Part shown: positions 14,674 through 23,575 of the stretch, piece by piece
Layout: each line of letters opens with the position of its first letter
Numbering within the stretch: the first letter of the stretch is position 1
Source of the DNA: Paraflavitalea devenefica
GTDB taxonomy: Bacteria; Bacteroidota; Bacteroidia; Chitinophagales; Chitinophagaceae
Assembly (NCBI RefSeq): GCF_011759375.1
Contig: NZ_JAARML010000002.1
Span: 806,001 to 870,000, forward strand
Direction of reading: 5' to 3'
DNA length: 64,000 bases
Program-made: the position numbers and the translations under genes
Notes under the pieces: model-generated
Databases searched by the model: none
Told to the model about the DNA's origin: nothing
What the model saw: only the letters and a program-made list of their open reading frames with translations

Positions 14674-17600
14674 ATGATTAACCGCTACAGGCAATGTTTT
14701 TTGTGCCAGCTCTATTTCCATCCCTGTTGTTGGCTGATCTGTTTCCTGTCATGCTTTTTATCATTATCTACCCGCGCCCAGGATCTCTCTTACCGGCAAT
14801 ATACCATTAAAGATGGACTGCCCGGCGCTGTTGTATACCATAGTGTACAGGATAAAGACGGCTTTATCTGGTTTGCCACCAACCAGGGGGTAAGCCGTTT
14901 TGATGGCCGGTCTTTTAAAAACTTTACCAAAAAGGATGGGCTGCCTGATAACGATGTTTTCAAGCTGTATATTGACAAGCACAATACCATCTGGTTTATT
15001 TCATTATCCGGTGTGCCGGCTGTTTATTATAAGGGTGTTATCAGGAGTCTGAATTGCCAGGGCGTATCTTCTATTTCGGAAGATAAGGTGGCAGACTCCA
15101 TATACCTGATAGGACGTTATGGAAAGAACAATGAACATTGGTACGGATATTATAAAGCCGCGAACGTGCCTGGTAAATGGGATTTTGTTAATTGTTTCAG
15201 GAAGGCGACCTATATAGAAGGGAGCTTTAACCTTCCTGTATTACGGGCTTCGGTTGCTGAAACCCGGTTTTATTACGCTGTAGTAAATCGTCAGCAAAGC
15301 GCACTCCATATAAAAACAACACATGGATATAAAATAAACTTGTTTGACCATGGCGACTTAATTGATCTTGCACCATTCAAGTCCCGGTCTTTCGTGTCAG
15401 TAATACCCGGTAAAAAGGCTATTGTATTTTATGACCTGAATTACTTGTATTATGCGGATTCCAATGGTATACAAACATTGCTTTCGTTGAAAAAAATAGG
15501 AGTCAATGTAAGCAGGGTCACAGATATGAATTATGTCTATTGTGAAAGTGATAGCATTTTATGGCTATGTGCGCGTGATAAAGGGCTTATAAAAGTGGCC
15601 GGTTTTATGAAACCGGAGAAGATCTGCCAGCGTTTCTTTCCCAATAGCTATTGTACCTCTATCCTCAAAGATGCGGAAGCAGGCTATTGGATAACTACCT
15701 ATGAGGGAATCTATTACCTGCCCAATCTTAACTTTTATACCTTGTCAGACTATAAGGATATTGGAACAAAAGATGTCAGGTGTATAGACGCTTTTGACGA
15801 CCAAACACTCATTGCCGGATTTACAGACGGGACTATTGCAAAAATTAATCATGCTACAGCAAAACCGGCGATTTTATCGACCTGGAGTTCCCAAAACAAA
15901 TACAATCGTGTGTTGAATATTAAACGCCGGGGCAAGGAAATATTGGCTGTCACAGATGGTGGACTGTATGCTATTTCACCCAATGAGTCATATAAAAAAA
16001 TACCCAAGGCTGTCGGTATCAAAGGATTTATAATAGAATCCGACTCTTCTTTTATTATCGCGTCAGCTACAGGCGTACATAAACTTAACCCGGGCACAGA
16101 AAAGGTAATAGATATTTATACAAACCGGGCCACCAGTATAACCGGTAGCCATGGGCAATACTTCTGGGGTTCATTGCAGGGCGTGTTCAGTTATACAGGC
16201 GATTCCGTGACCGGGCTGGGCAAATATTATCCTGCTTTATCAGGGATCATTAATTATCTAATCCTGTCGCCCGATACTGCTTTATGGGTCGCTACCCAGC
16301 AGGGAGTAGCTGTTCTTAAGCATAACGTTACTAATGTCATAAAAGAGGAAAACGGACTGCCAAGTAATAATTGTCGTCATGTTTTGGTGGAAAGTAACAG
16401 GGTCTGGGTGTCGACTGATAAAGGCATTGCCAGGATAAACTATCACTGGCAAGGGGAAAAGCTGGTGTATACGGTGTTGAATATTACAGAAAATGATGGT
16501 CTTATTTCGGATGATGTGAACCAGGTGGCAAAGGGAGGAGCTTATATCTGGGCTGCTACCAACCGGGGCATTTCTTTTTTTCCTGTGTCCTATAATGGAT
16601 ATTCCATGATACCTCCTTTCATCGCAATTAACAGTGTGAGGGCAGGAAACATCATGATGCCCTCATCGGATACCGTATACCTGGATTATCATAAAAATAA
16701 CCTCACTGTTGAGATTTCCGGTGTTGCTTTCCACAATGCCAGGAACATGCATTATCAATACCGGTTAAACGGCGTAGACAGTACCTGGTATCCTGCCATC
16801 AATAATACGATCTCTTTTTCTGCTTTGCCTTATGGGGAGTATGTATTGGAGATCGGGGCTTTTAATAAAGAATGCAATTTGATAGGTGCTGCCAGGAAAA
16901 TGGTCATCATTAATGAACCGCCCATCTGGAAATCCACCTGGTTTATGGTGCTTGCTTATATGGGCAGTATTTTATTAGTAGCGTTGTCCTTCTATCTATA
17001 TTACCGCAGGCGGCAACGAAAGAAAGAACAACTCTATCAGGTAAACAAGAAGGTGCACGAGCTGGAGGTAATGGCTTTGCGGGCGCAGATGAACCCGCAT
17101 TTCATTTTCAATTGTCTCAACTCGATACAGCATTATATTCTGCAGGCCGATGTGGTCAATGCCAACCTGTACCTGCACCGGTTTTCCCTGCTCATCCGGA
17201 AAATATTGCAATTGAGCCCTTCTTCTACGATCTCCCTGCGGGAAGAGATTGAAATGCTGGAATTGTACCTTGAACTGGAACAGATGCGCCTGGAAGACCG
17301 GATGCAATACCGGATTAAGATGTCCGGTAACCTGAATCCCGATGATATTTTTATTCCTTCCATGATCATCCAGCCTTATGTTGAGAACGCCATTAAACAT
17401 GGCATTGCTCCCCTGCGCGACAGGAAAGGAATGATCACTGTTGAGTTCAGCCTAAACGGCGATAACCTGGAATGTTTCATTGAAGATAATGGCATCGGCA
17501 TCAATACGGCTTTGCAGCATAAGCATGCCGGGAACTACCAGCATATTTCGATGGGCAGTAATATTACAGAAAGCCGTATCCAGGCCATCAACAGCATCCG

Positions 17601-17700
17601 GGAAAATAAGATTATACTGCACATTACCGACAGGCAAACGATGAATGCATCAACCACAGGTACCCTTGTTCAAATAATATTTCCAGGCCAAAATGAATAA
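14674..17700 (+). CDS. Propeller-sensor histidine kinase (LytS-type)
   Basis: 1008 aa. A signal sequence is followed by repeated two-component-regulator propeller blades (DGFIWFATNQGVSRFDGRSFKNFTKKDGLPDN..., ALWVATQQGVAVL, RVWVSTDKGIARI, YIWAATNRGISFF), a Y_Y_Y domain (YQYRLNGVDSTWYPA...LPYGEYVLEIGA), one transmembrane segment (about 754-778) and a His_kinase domain with the phosphorylatable H809 in QMNPHFIFNCLNSIQ and a HATPase (VENAIKHG, EDNGIGI). The periplasmic part matches that of hybrid two-component sensors of glycan loci, but the output is a separate regulator encoded 2 nt downstream. The ligand is unknown. Confidence 0.88.
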   Translation: MINRYRQCFLCQLYFHPCCWLICFLSCFLSLSTRAQDLSYRQYTIKDGLPGAVVYHSVQDKDGFIWFATNQGVSRFDGRSFKNFTKKDGLPDNDVFKLYIDKHNTIWFISLSGVPAVYYKGVIRSLNCQGVSSISEDKVADSIYLIGRYGKNNEHWYGYYKAANVPGKWDFVNCFRKATYIEGSFNLPVLRASVAETRFYYAVVNRQQSALHIKTTHGYKINLFDHGDLIDLAPFKSRSFVSVIPGKKAIVFYDLNYLYYADSNGIQTLLSLKKIGVNVSRVTDMNYVYCESDSILWLCARDKGLIKVAGFMKPEKICQRFFPNSYCTSILKDAEAGYWITTYEGIYYLPNLNFYTLSDYKDIGTKDVRCIDAFDDQTLIAGFTDGTIAKINHATAKPAILSTWSSQNKYNRVLNIKRRGKEILAVTDGGLYAISPNESYKKIPKAVGIKGFIIESDSSFIIASATGVHKLNPGTEKVIDIYTNRATSITGSHGQYFWGSLQGVFSYTGDSVTGLGKYYPALSGIINYLILSPDTALWVATQQGVAVLKHNVTNVIKEENGLPSNNCRHVLVESNRVWVSTDKGIARINYHWQGEKLVYTVLNITENDGLISDDVNQVAKGGAYIWAATNRGISFFPVSYNGYSMIPPFIAINSVRAGNIMMPSSDTVYLDYHKNNLTVEISGVAFHNARNMHYQYRLNGVDSTWYPAINNTISFSALPYGEYVLEIGAFNKECNLIGAARKMVIINEPPIWKSTWFMVLAYMGSILLVALSFYLYYRRRQRKKEQLYQVNKKVHELEVMALRAQMNPHFIFNCLNSIQHYILQADVVNANLYLHRFSLLIRKILQLSPSSTISLREEIEMLELYLELEQMRLEDRMQYRIKMSGNLNPDDIFIPSMIIQPYVENAIKHGIAPLRDRKGMITVEFSLNGDNLECFIEDNGIGINTALQHKHAGNYQHISMGSNITESRIQAINSIRENKIILHITDRQTMNASTTGTLVQIIFPGQNE

Positions 17701-17702
17701 CC

Positions 17703-18458
17703 ATGCGTATTAAAACCGTTATCATTGAAGACGAAGAAAAAAGCTTATCGGTGTTAACCGGACTTATCAAACGGCTGGCTGATGACCTGGACATTACAGG
17801 TTCTGCCGGTCATGTGCAGGAAGCTGTACAATTATTGGAAGAGACAGAGCCCGACCTGGTATTTATGGATGTGCGTATTGCCGATGGCACCAGTTTTGAT
17901 GTGCTGCGGAAATTGTCGTACCGCAATTTTGCATTGATCATTGTTACGGCCTATGATAGCTATGCACTGGATGCTATCCGGTTCTCTGCCATTGATTATT
18001 TGCTGAAACCTATAGGCATTCCCCCTTTTGAGGAAGCGCTTGGGAGGGCCAGGAAAATGCTTTCCCTGAAAGTACGCCACCATACCATAGAAACATTATT
18101 GCACAATGTAGGACAGCAGGGAGGACAGGATAAGAAAATAAGTATTCCCACTATTAACGGGTATGAGTTCGTACCACTTAATGACATCATCTGGTGCCAG
18201 TCAGAAGGATCTTATACCATCTTCTACCTGGTTGGTAAATCAAAGGTTGTTTCCTCCCGTAATATTGGTTTTTATGAAGACCTGTTGAATAACCACAATT
18301 GCTGCCGTATTCATCATGGCACTATTATCCATATGCGTCACCTGAAAAGCTACCGGAAAGGAAAAGCGGGCTCTGTGATTATGTCGGATGGTACTGAATT
18401 GGAGATCGCACAGCGCCGTAAAAATCTCTTTCTCGAGAAGCTTCCCCTTTTAGAGTAG
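17703..18458 (+). CDS. LytTR-type response regulator
   Basis: 251 aa. The receiver domain has the acidic pair E9/D10 (IIEDEEKS) and phosphoacceptor D56 in VFMDVRIADG; T and K positions follow (VTAYDSYALDAIRFSAIDYLLKPIG). The C-terminal LytTR DNA-binding domain runs from about residue 140 (ISIPTINGYEFVPLNDIIWCQSEGSYTIFYL...CRIHHGTIIHMRHLKSYRKG). The gene begins 2 nt after the propeller kinase, so the pair is a two-component system: ligand sensed in the periplasm, phosphotransfer, then gene activation. Target promoters are not evident. Confidence 0.92.
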   Translation: MRIKTVIIEDEEKSLSVLTGLIKRLADDLDITGSAGHVQEAVQLLEETEPDLVFMDVRIADGTSFDVLRKLSYRNFALIIVTAYDSYALDAIRFSAIDYLLKPIGIPPFEEALGRARKMLSLKVRHHTIETLLHNVGQQGGQDKKISIPTINGYEFVPLNDIIWCQSEGSYTIFYLVGKSKVVSSRNIGFYEDLLNNHNCCRIHHGTIIHMRHLKSYRKGKAGSVIMSDGTELEIAQRRKNLFLEKLPLLE

Positions 18459-18580
18459 GTCTTTAGGGCAGCACTTATTGCCTGTACGCTATCAATTATT
18501 GGTAACTGGCTGCAGTTATCAAATAGAGCTATCGTGCGTATTCTTTGCGATTAAATTGCTGTCAAATCAAAACCATTTTT

Positions 18581-19336
18581 ATGAACAAGCATCTCACAAC
18601 CTTATTCTTTGGTTCTCTATTGCTGTTGACATTTTCCTGCAAAAAAAGCGACCTGGCCGCTCCCCAGGCAGCAGAAGCCGCCCGTGAAACACCTACAAAG
18701 AATGCAAACAGATCAGTAACGCAAGGCCGTTTTAACGGTACGTATGTTGATACCTGGCACTATAGCACGCCTCAATTGTATATTTTTAAGGACAGCCTGT
18801 ACGCACGTTATGATATTTTGACCAACACCTTCATGGGTACCAATACGATCGCTGCCGGTTACGCCGGTGTTCCGTTTGCTACCATTGATGCCGCTTATGT
18901 GGATACCTGGCATTACAGCACACCCCAGTTGTACCTGTTCAGCGGCAATCAGTATGCCCGTTATGATATTTTAACCAACACCTTTATGGGGACCGGTCCG
19001 CTCTCCGCTTATACTGGCGTGCCCTTTAGCTCCATCGATGCGGCTTATGTGGATACCTGGCACTATAGCACACCCCAGCTATACCTGTTCAAGGGCAGCC
19101 AGTATGCCCGTTATGATATTCTAACCAACACGTTTATGGGGACCAATTCGATCGCTGCCGGTTATGCTGGTGTTCCCTTTAGCTCCATCGATGCCACTTA
19201 CGTGGATACCTGGCACTATAGTACGCCTCAATTATACCTGTTCAGCGGCAATGATTATGCCCGCTACGATATATTGTCCAATACCTTTATGGGGACCAAT
19301 TCGATCTCCGCTGGTTATGCGGGTGTTCCGTTTTAG
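18581..19336 (+). CDS. Lipoprotein with four hemopexin-like repeats
   Basis: 251 aa. A lipoprotein signal (LLLLTFSCKK) precedes a short linker and four near-identical 50-51-residue repeats starting at about residues 55, 106, 156 and 207, each of the form AYVDTWHYSTPQLYLFxGxxYARYDILTNTFMGT...YAGVPFxxIDA. The pattern (lyfFkGdqYxRYD ... fpglPf.sIDAA) matches hemopexin repeats, and four of them would close a four-bladed propeller; the family binds haem, metals or proteins. The ATG at 18581 begins the signal peptide. It stands downstream of the two-component genes and is followed by a terminator. Confidence 0.8.
   Translation: MNKHLTTLFFGSLLLLTFSCKKSDLAAPQAAEAARETPTKNANRSVTQGRFNGTYVDTWHYSTPQLYIFKDSLYARYDILTNTFMGTNTIAAGYAGVPFATIDAAYVDTWHYSTPQLYLFSGNQYARYDILTNTFMGTGPLSAYTGVPFSSIDAAYVDTWHYSTPQLYLFKGSQYARYDILTNTFMGTNSIAAGYAGVPFSSIDATYVDTWHYSTPQLYLFSGNDYARYDILSNTFMGTNSISAGYAGVPF
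18743..19333 (+). repeat. Four tandem coding repeats (150/153 bp)
   Basis: The repeat units begin at 18743, 18896, 19046 and 19199 (spacings 153, 150, 153). They are also strongly similar at DNA level, for instance around TGGCACTATAGCAC and TTTATGGGGACC, pointing to recent internal amplification or homogenisation. Confidence 0.85.
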
Positions 19337-19361
19337 TGTATAGATATAAACGTTCAGGCAT

Positions 19362-19408
19362 AAAAAAGACCGTCTCAATTACTTTTGAGGCGGTCTTTTT
19401 TTATTTTT
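19362..19408. terminator. Intrinsic terminator after the hemopexin-like gene
   Basis: AAAAAAGACCG(T)CTC pairs with GAGGCGGTCTTTTTT around the loop AATTACTTTT, with a long T-run. An A-run on the left arm means it may also act for leftward transcription. Confidence 0.85.
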
Positions 19409-19442
19409 AACCCATTGGTTGTTACCCATTAACTACCCCATA

Positions 19443-19509
19443 TAGTAAAATATTCCATCATTTCAGTAAGACCTGACATTGGCTGCCGGGCCATGTGCTG
19501 CTAACTTCA
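19443..19509 (+). promoter_or_regulatory. 39-bp conserved operator plus promoter, copy A
   Basis: The conserved block is 19443-19481. It begins TAGTAAAATATTCCATCATT, carries the AGT-type direct repeat at 21-bp spacing (TAGTAAAAT, CAGTAAGAC) and ends in CATTG, whose TTG (19479-19481) acts as a -33 element; TAACTTCA at 19502-19509, 20 bp on, is the -7 candidate. It sits about 95 nt before the MaoC gene and would drive the eight-gene CoA operon. Copies B and C are at 38091 and 43229. Confidence 0.7.
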
Positions 19510-19605
19510 TTGTGCCGGAAAACGGGCGTTTTGCAGCCCTTTGGAGCCGGCATGTACGGCTAAACGATTGCATTCATTTAAACACCTTTTCGTACACACC
19601 CCAAT

Positions 19606-20049
19606 ATGTTCCTGAAAAAATACTTTGAAGCGTTTGAAATTGGTGAGCTGCGTAAAACCTTTGGCAGAACCATTACTGAAACTGATATCGTATTGCATGC
19701 CGGTCAGTCCGGCGATTTCTTTCCGCACCACATGGATGAAGAGTGGTGCAAAACCCAGCCCTTTAAAAAAAGGATCGCGCATGGCACCCTCATCTTTACC
19801 GTAGCTATCGGGCTCACGGCGCAGGTGATCAATGAAGTGTCTATGACCTATGGTTACGAGCGGCTCCGTTTTACGCGGCCTGTTTTTATTGGTGATACCA
19901 TTACTGCAAGGGTCTCCATCAAAGCCAAAGGCGATCACAAGAAGCCGGCTTATGGACTGGTGACGGAACTGGTAGAAGTATTCAACCAGCACAATGAGCT
20001 GGTGATGGTTTGTGAGCATCTATTATTGGTAGAAAAAGAAGTAAAATAA
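19606..20049 (+). CDS. MaoC-like (R)-hydratase/dehydratase
   Basis: 147 aa, single hot-dog domain. The hydratase-2 motif is seen as [14 protein letters not shown] (catalytic Asp and His) followed by [15 protein letters not shown]. Members hydrate trans-2-enoyl-CoA or dehydrate beta-hydroxyacyl-CoA, including methyl-branched and dicarboxylic thioesters. It is the first gene of a tightly packed operon with two CoA-transferases, so its substrate is likely the CoA ester they make. The next gene starts 5 nt after the stop. Confidence 0.85.
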   Translation: MFLKKYFEAFEIGELRKTFGRTITETDIVLHAGQSGDFFPHHMDEEWCKTQPFKKRIAHGTLIFTVAIGLTAQVINEVSMTYGYERLRFTRPVFIGDTITARVSIKAKGDHKKPAYGLVTELVEVFNQHNELVMVCEHLLLVEKEVK

Positions 20050-20054
20050 ACAGT

Positions 20055-21221
20055 ATGGCAAGGAAAACGCTGAAAGGTATTACATGGGCGCACAGCCGGG
20101 GTATTACCCCCTTACTGGCGGCCGCACAGCGTTATAATGAACTATTCCCGGATACGGAGATTGTGTGGGAGAAAAGAAGCCTGCAACATTTTGCTGATTA
20201 TCCTTTGGAAAAACTCACTGGTCATTATGACCTGTTGATCATTGACCATCCCTGGGTGGGCTGCGCTGCTGCTACCGGTTGTGTGCTGCCACTGGATGAG
20301 TACCTCTCCAAAGACTATCTCGATGAGCAGGCCCGCCATAGCGTAGGGCTTTCCCATGTCAGTTATAACTATGAAGGCCACCAATGGGCGCTGGCCATAG
20401 ATGCTGCTACACCAGCCGCCAGCTACCGGGCCGACCTGCTGGCCGCTCATGGTGTACCGGTACCGCAAACCTGGCAGGAAGTAATTGCCCTGGCGGCAAA
20501 GGGCAGGGTAGCTGTACCGGCCATTCCTATTGACCTGCTCATGAACTTTTATACCTTCTGCATCGCCTGTGGACAGGTTCCCTTTCAGCAGGAGGATGCA
20601 GTGATTGATAAAGCCACCGGCCTGCAGGCGTTGGCCGTGATGCAGCAACTGTACAGCCAGGTGAACCCGGTGTTTTTCTCCAGTAATCCCATTGCCGTAG
20701 CTGAGCTGATGAGCCGTACCCATGATTACTGGTACTGCCCGTTTGCCTACTGCTACTCCAACTATGCCCGTACCGGCTATGCCAATCACTTATTGCAGTA
20801 TACCGATGTGGTGCAATTCGGGCTGGGGGAGAAACTGCGTACGACCATTGGGGGAACAGGTCTGGCGGTATCGGCATTCAGTGAGCACCGGGAGGAGGCC
20901 ATCCGCTTTGCGGAAATGACCGTATCCCCTTCCTGGCAATCGACCCTATATGTGCAGCATGGGGGACAGCCGGGGCATTTACTGGCCTGGCAGGATGAAC
21001 AGGCCAACCAGCTTACAAACCGGTTCTTCCGGAATGTGCTGCCCGCGATGCAACGGGGCTATATGCGGCCGCGCTATAACGGTTACCTGTATTTCCAGGA
21101 CCACGCGGGTGATCCTTTGCATCAATACCTCCGGGAGGGTGGCAACCCTGTATCCGTACTGGAATCCATGAATAAACTGTACAGGCAAAGCCTGGCTCAA
21201 CATGAAACCGTGGCAATATGA
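20055..21221 (+). CDS. Solute-binding-protein-fold protein without export signal
   Basis: 388 aa. The sequence reads like an ABC sugar-binding protein (ITPLLAAAQRYNELFPDTEIVWEKRSLQHFADYPLEKLTGHYDLLIIDHPW...LPLDEYLSKDYL...YNYEGHQWALAIDAATPAASYRADLL). There is no signal peptide or lipobox: it starts MARKTLKGITW. No permease or ATPase gene is near. Placed between a MaoC hydratase and CoA-transferases, it probably works in the cytoplasm, perhaps as a binding or sensing protein for the pathway substrate. The start overlaps nothing upstream and its stop overlaps the next gene by 4 nt. Confidence 0.7.
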   Translation: MARKTLKGITWAHSRGITPLLAAAQRYNELFPDTEIVWEKRSLQHFADYPLEKLTGHYDLLIIDHPWVGCAAATGCVLPLDEYLSKDYLDEQARHSVGLSHVSYNYEGHQWALAIDAATPAASYRADLLAAHGVPVPQTWQEVIALAAKGRVAVPAIPIDLLMNFYTFCIACGQVPFQQEDAVIDKATGLQALAVMQQLYSQVNPVFFSSNPIAVAELMSRTHDYWYCPFAYCYSNYARTGYANHLLQYTDVVQFGLGEKLRTTIGGTGLAVSAFSEHREEAIRFAEMTVSPSWQSTLYVQHGGQPGHLLAWQDEQANQLTNRFFRNVLPAMQRGYMRPRYNGYLYFQDHAGDPLHQYLREGGNPVSVLESMNKLYRQSLAQHETVAI

Positions 21222-22366
21222 AAATACTTCCCTTAGAGGGGCTGATCGTGCTTGAACTGAGTCAATACCTTTCCGGACCTTCTGCCGGATTAAGGCTGGC
21301 CGACCTGGGCGCCCGGGTGATCAAAATAGAACGTCCCCAGGGGGGCGACGCCTGCCGCAAGCTATCTATCAAAAACCTGTGGGCAGATGATAATTCCCTG
21401 TTGTTCCATACCATCAACCGCAATAAAGAAAGCTTTACGGCCGATCTCCGCAAACAGGAAGACCTGGAACTGGTAAAGCGGCTGATACAAAAAGCAGATG
21501 TCATCACCCATAACTTCAGGCCGGGTGTTATGCAACGCATCGGGCTGGATTATAAAGGGGTTCAACAGATCAATCCCCGTATTGTGTATGGGGAAATCAC
21601 TGGTTATGGCACTGCCGGCCCCTGGAAGGATAAACCCGGACAGGACCTGCTGGTGCAATCGCTGGCAGGATTGATGTATACCACCGGCAATGATGAAAGT
21701 GATCCCGTGCCTTTTGGATTGTCCATTGCCGATAGTCTCTGCGGGGCTCAATTGGTGCAGGGCATCCTGGCGGCGCTCATCAGGCGGCATAAAACAGGAA
21801 AAGGCGCACTGGTGGAGATCAGCTTGCTGGAGTCCCTGCTGGATTTCCAGTTTGAGCTGCTTACGACGTATCATAACGGCGGACTGCTGCCCAGGCGCAG
21901 CAGCGTTAATAACGGGCATCCTTTATTAAGCGCGCCTTATGGCCTGTATGCTACGGCCAATGGCTTTATTGCCATTGCTATGGCCGATCTTACTACCCTG
22001 GCTACAGCCCTGCATTGTACAGCACTTTCCCGTTATACAGCAGCGCATGCTTTTGTGAACAGGGATGAGATCAAACAGATCATCTCTTCCCATTTACTGC
22101 AGCACAGCTCGCAGGTATGGCTGGCCAAACTGCATGAACATCATTTGTGGGCCATTGAAGTGCTGGACTGGAAGAAGCTGACCAGTCATACCGGCTACCA
22201 GAGCCTGCACATGGAACAATCCATTTATGCAGCCAACCACAAAGAGATACGCACTACCCGTTGCCCTATCCGTATCAATGGTAAAATATTAACTTCCGGA
22301 AAAGCGGCGCCTGCACTGGGAGCGCATAATGAGGAAATTACCAATAACTTACTCAACGAAAACTGA
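21218..22366 (+). CDS. Family III (CaiB/BaiF) CoA-transferase, paralog 1
   Basis: 382 aa. Family III features are clear: LELSQYLSGPSAGLRLADLGARVIKIERPQGGD, NKESFTADLRKQEDLELVKRL, and GQDLLVQSLAG containing the catalytic aspartate of the formyl-CoA-transferase type. Such enzymes move CoA between carboxylic acids through aspartyl-CoA and oxalyl-anhydride-like intermediates. It is ATGA-coupled to the gene before it and followed 3 nt later by a close paralog; the pair could form a heteromer or act on two acids of one pathway. Confidence 0.88.
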   Translation: MKILPLEGLIVLELSQYLSGPSAGLRLADLGARVIKIERPQGGDACRKLSIKNLWADDNSLLFHTINRNKESFTADLRKQEDLELVKRLIQKADVITHNFRPGVMQRIGLDYKGVQQINPRIVYGEITGYGTAGPWKDKPGQDLLVQSLAGLMYTTGNDESDPVPFGLSIADSLCGAQLVQGILAALIRRHKTGKGALVEISLLESLLDFQFELLTTYHNGGLLPRRSSVNNGHPLLSAPYGLYATANGFIAIAMADLTTLATALHCTALSRYTAAHAFVNRDEIKQIISSHLLQHSSQVWLAKLHEHHLWAIEVLDWKKLTSHTGYQSLHMEQSIYAANHKEIRTTRCPIRINGKILTSGKAAPALGAHNEEITNNLLNEN

Positions 22367-22369
22367 CAC

Positions 22370-23533
22370 ATGCAATTATTGCAGGATATTATAGTGCTTG
22401 ATTTCAGCCAGTTCCTCTCGGGCCCTTCCGCGGCACTGAGACTGGCCGATATGGGTGCGCAGGTGATCAAGATTGAAAAACCAGGTACCGGCGATATCTG
22501 CCGTAACCTCTATGTATCGGATGTGATGATGGAAGGGGAGTCTACCATCTTTCATGCCATCAACCGCAACAAACAGAGTTATGCTGCCGATCTCAAGAAC
22601 GCGGAAGACCTGGAGAAAGTAAAACTATTGATCGCAAAGGCCGATGTGATGATGCACAATTTCAGGCCGGGTGTGATGGAAAGGATAGGGCTGGATTATG
22701 AGACGGTAAAGCGCTTCAATCCCTCTATCATTTATGCAGAGGTAAATGGCTATGGAGCAGAAGGACCCTGGAACCACCTGCCGGGACAGGACCTGTTGTT
22801 GCAGGCCGTTTCGGGACTTACCTGGCTTAGCAATAATGACAATGAAAACCCTACTCCGATGGGAGTGGCCGTGGTAGATATTTTTGCCGGCACTCATATA
22901 GCACAGGGCATACTGGCCTGTCTTTACCGCCGTACCATCAGTGGCGAAGGCGCCCTGGTACAGGTAAGTATGCTGGAAAGCATTCTTGATTTCCAGTTTG
23001 AAGTACTGACTGCTTACTACAATGATGGCCGGCAGTTGCCGGTACGCAGCGCGGTGAATGCAGCGCATGCATACATCGCGGCGCCTTATGGCGTATACAA
23101 AACAGCCGATGGTTATCTTTCACTGGCTATGGGTAATATCCTTACATTGGCCGGCCTGCTGGGTTGTAAACCCCTGGAGCAGTTTGCCGATCCGCAGGAT
23201 TGGTTTACCCGCCGGGATGAGATCAAGTCGCTGCTGGCAGCTCATTTATTGACTCAAACAACAGCTCATTGGCTGGGCATACTGGAACCTGCTGATATAT
23301 GGTGCGCCCGCGTATTGAACTATGAAGAGCTGATGCAGGAAGAAGGGTACAGGGTATTGAACATGGAAATGGTGGTGAAAACCAGCAATGGTTTGTCTGT
23401 CACCACTACCCGTTGCCCGCTGCGGATTGATGGGCACATATTATCTTCTGATATAGGAGCGCCTGTATTGGGCGAGCACAATGAAGAAATAGAACGGCAA
23501 TTTGGCCTGGCGCAGGAAGCCCTGAATGTGTGA
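22370..23533 (+). CDS. Family III (CaiB/BaiF) CoA-transferase, paralog 2
   Basis: 387 aa, closely similar along its whole length to the gene before it (LDFSQFLSGPSAALRLADMGAQVIKIEKP; PGQDLLLQAVSGLTW with the catalytic Asp; VSMLESILDFQFEVLTAYYN). A tandem duplication is evident. Both copies keep the active site, so neither looks like a silent partner. The two differ mostly in the lid region and the C-terminus. Confidence 0.88.
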   Translation: MQLLQDIIVLDFSQFLSGPSAALRLADMGAQVIKIEKPGTGDICRNLYVSDVMMEGESTIFHAINRNKQSYAADLKNAEDLEKVKLLIAKADVMMHNFRPGVMERIGLDYETVKRFNPSIIYAEVNGYGAEGPWNHLPGQDLLLQAVSGLTWLSNNDNENPTPMGVAVVDIFAGTHIAQGILACLYRRTISGEGALVQVSMLESILDFQFEVLTAYYNDGRQLPVRSAVNAAHAYIAAPYGVYKTADGYLSLAMGNILTLAGLLGCKPLEQFADPQDWFTRRDEIKSLLAAHLLTQTTAHWLGILEPADIWCARVLNYEELMQEEGYRVLNMEMVVKTSNGLSVTTTRCPLRIDGHILSSDIGAPVLGEHNEEIERQFGLAQEALNV

Positions 23534-23575
23534 GTGTTTGAAGCGACTACTGGCTACATTGCATTATATTGCCAT

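Noticed and set aside
18743..19333. Tandem repeats considered as a CRISPR array
   Set aside because: The repeats are 150-153 bp, in frame, without unique spacers, and encode hemopexin-like blades.
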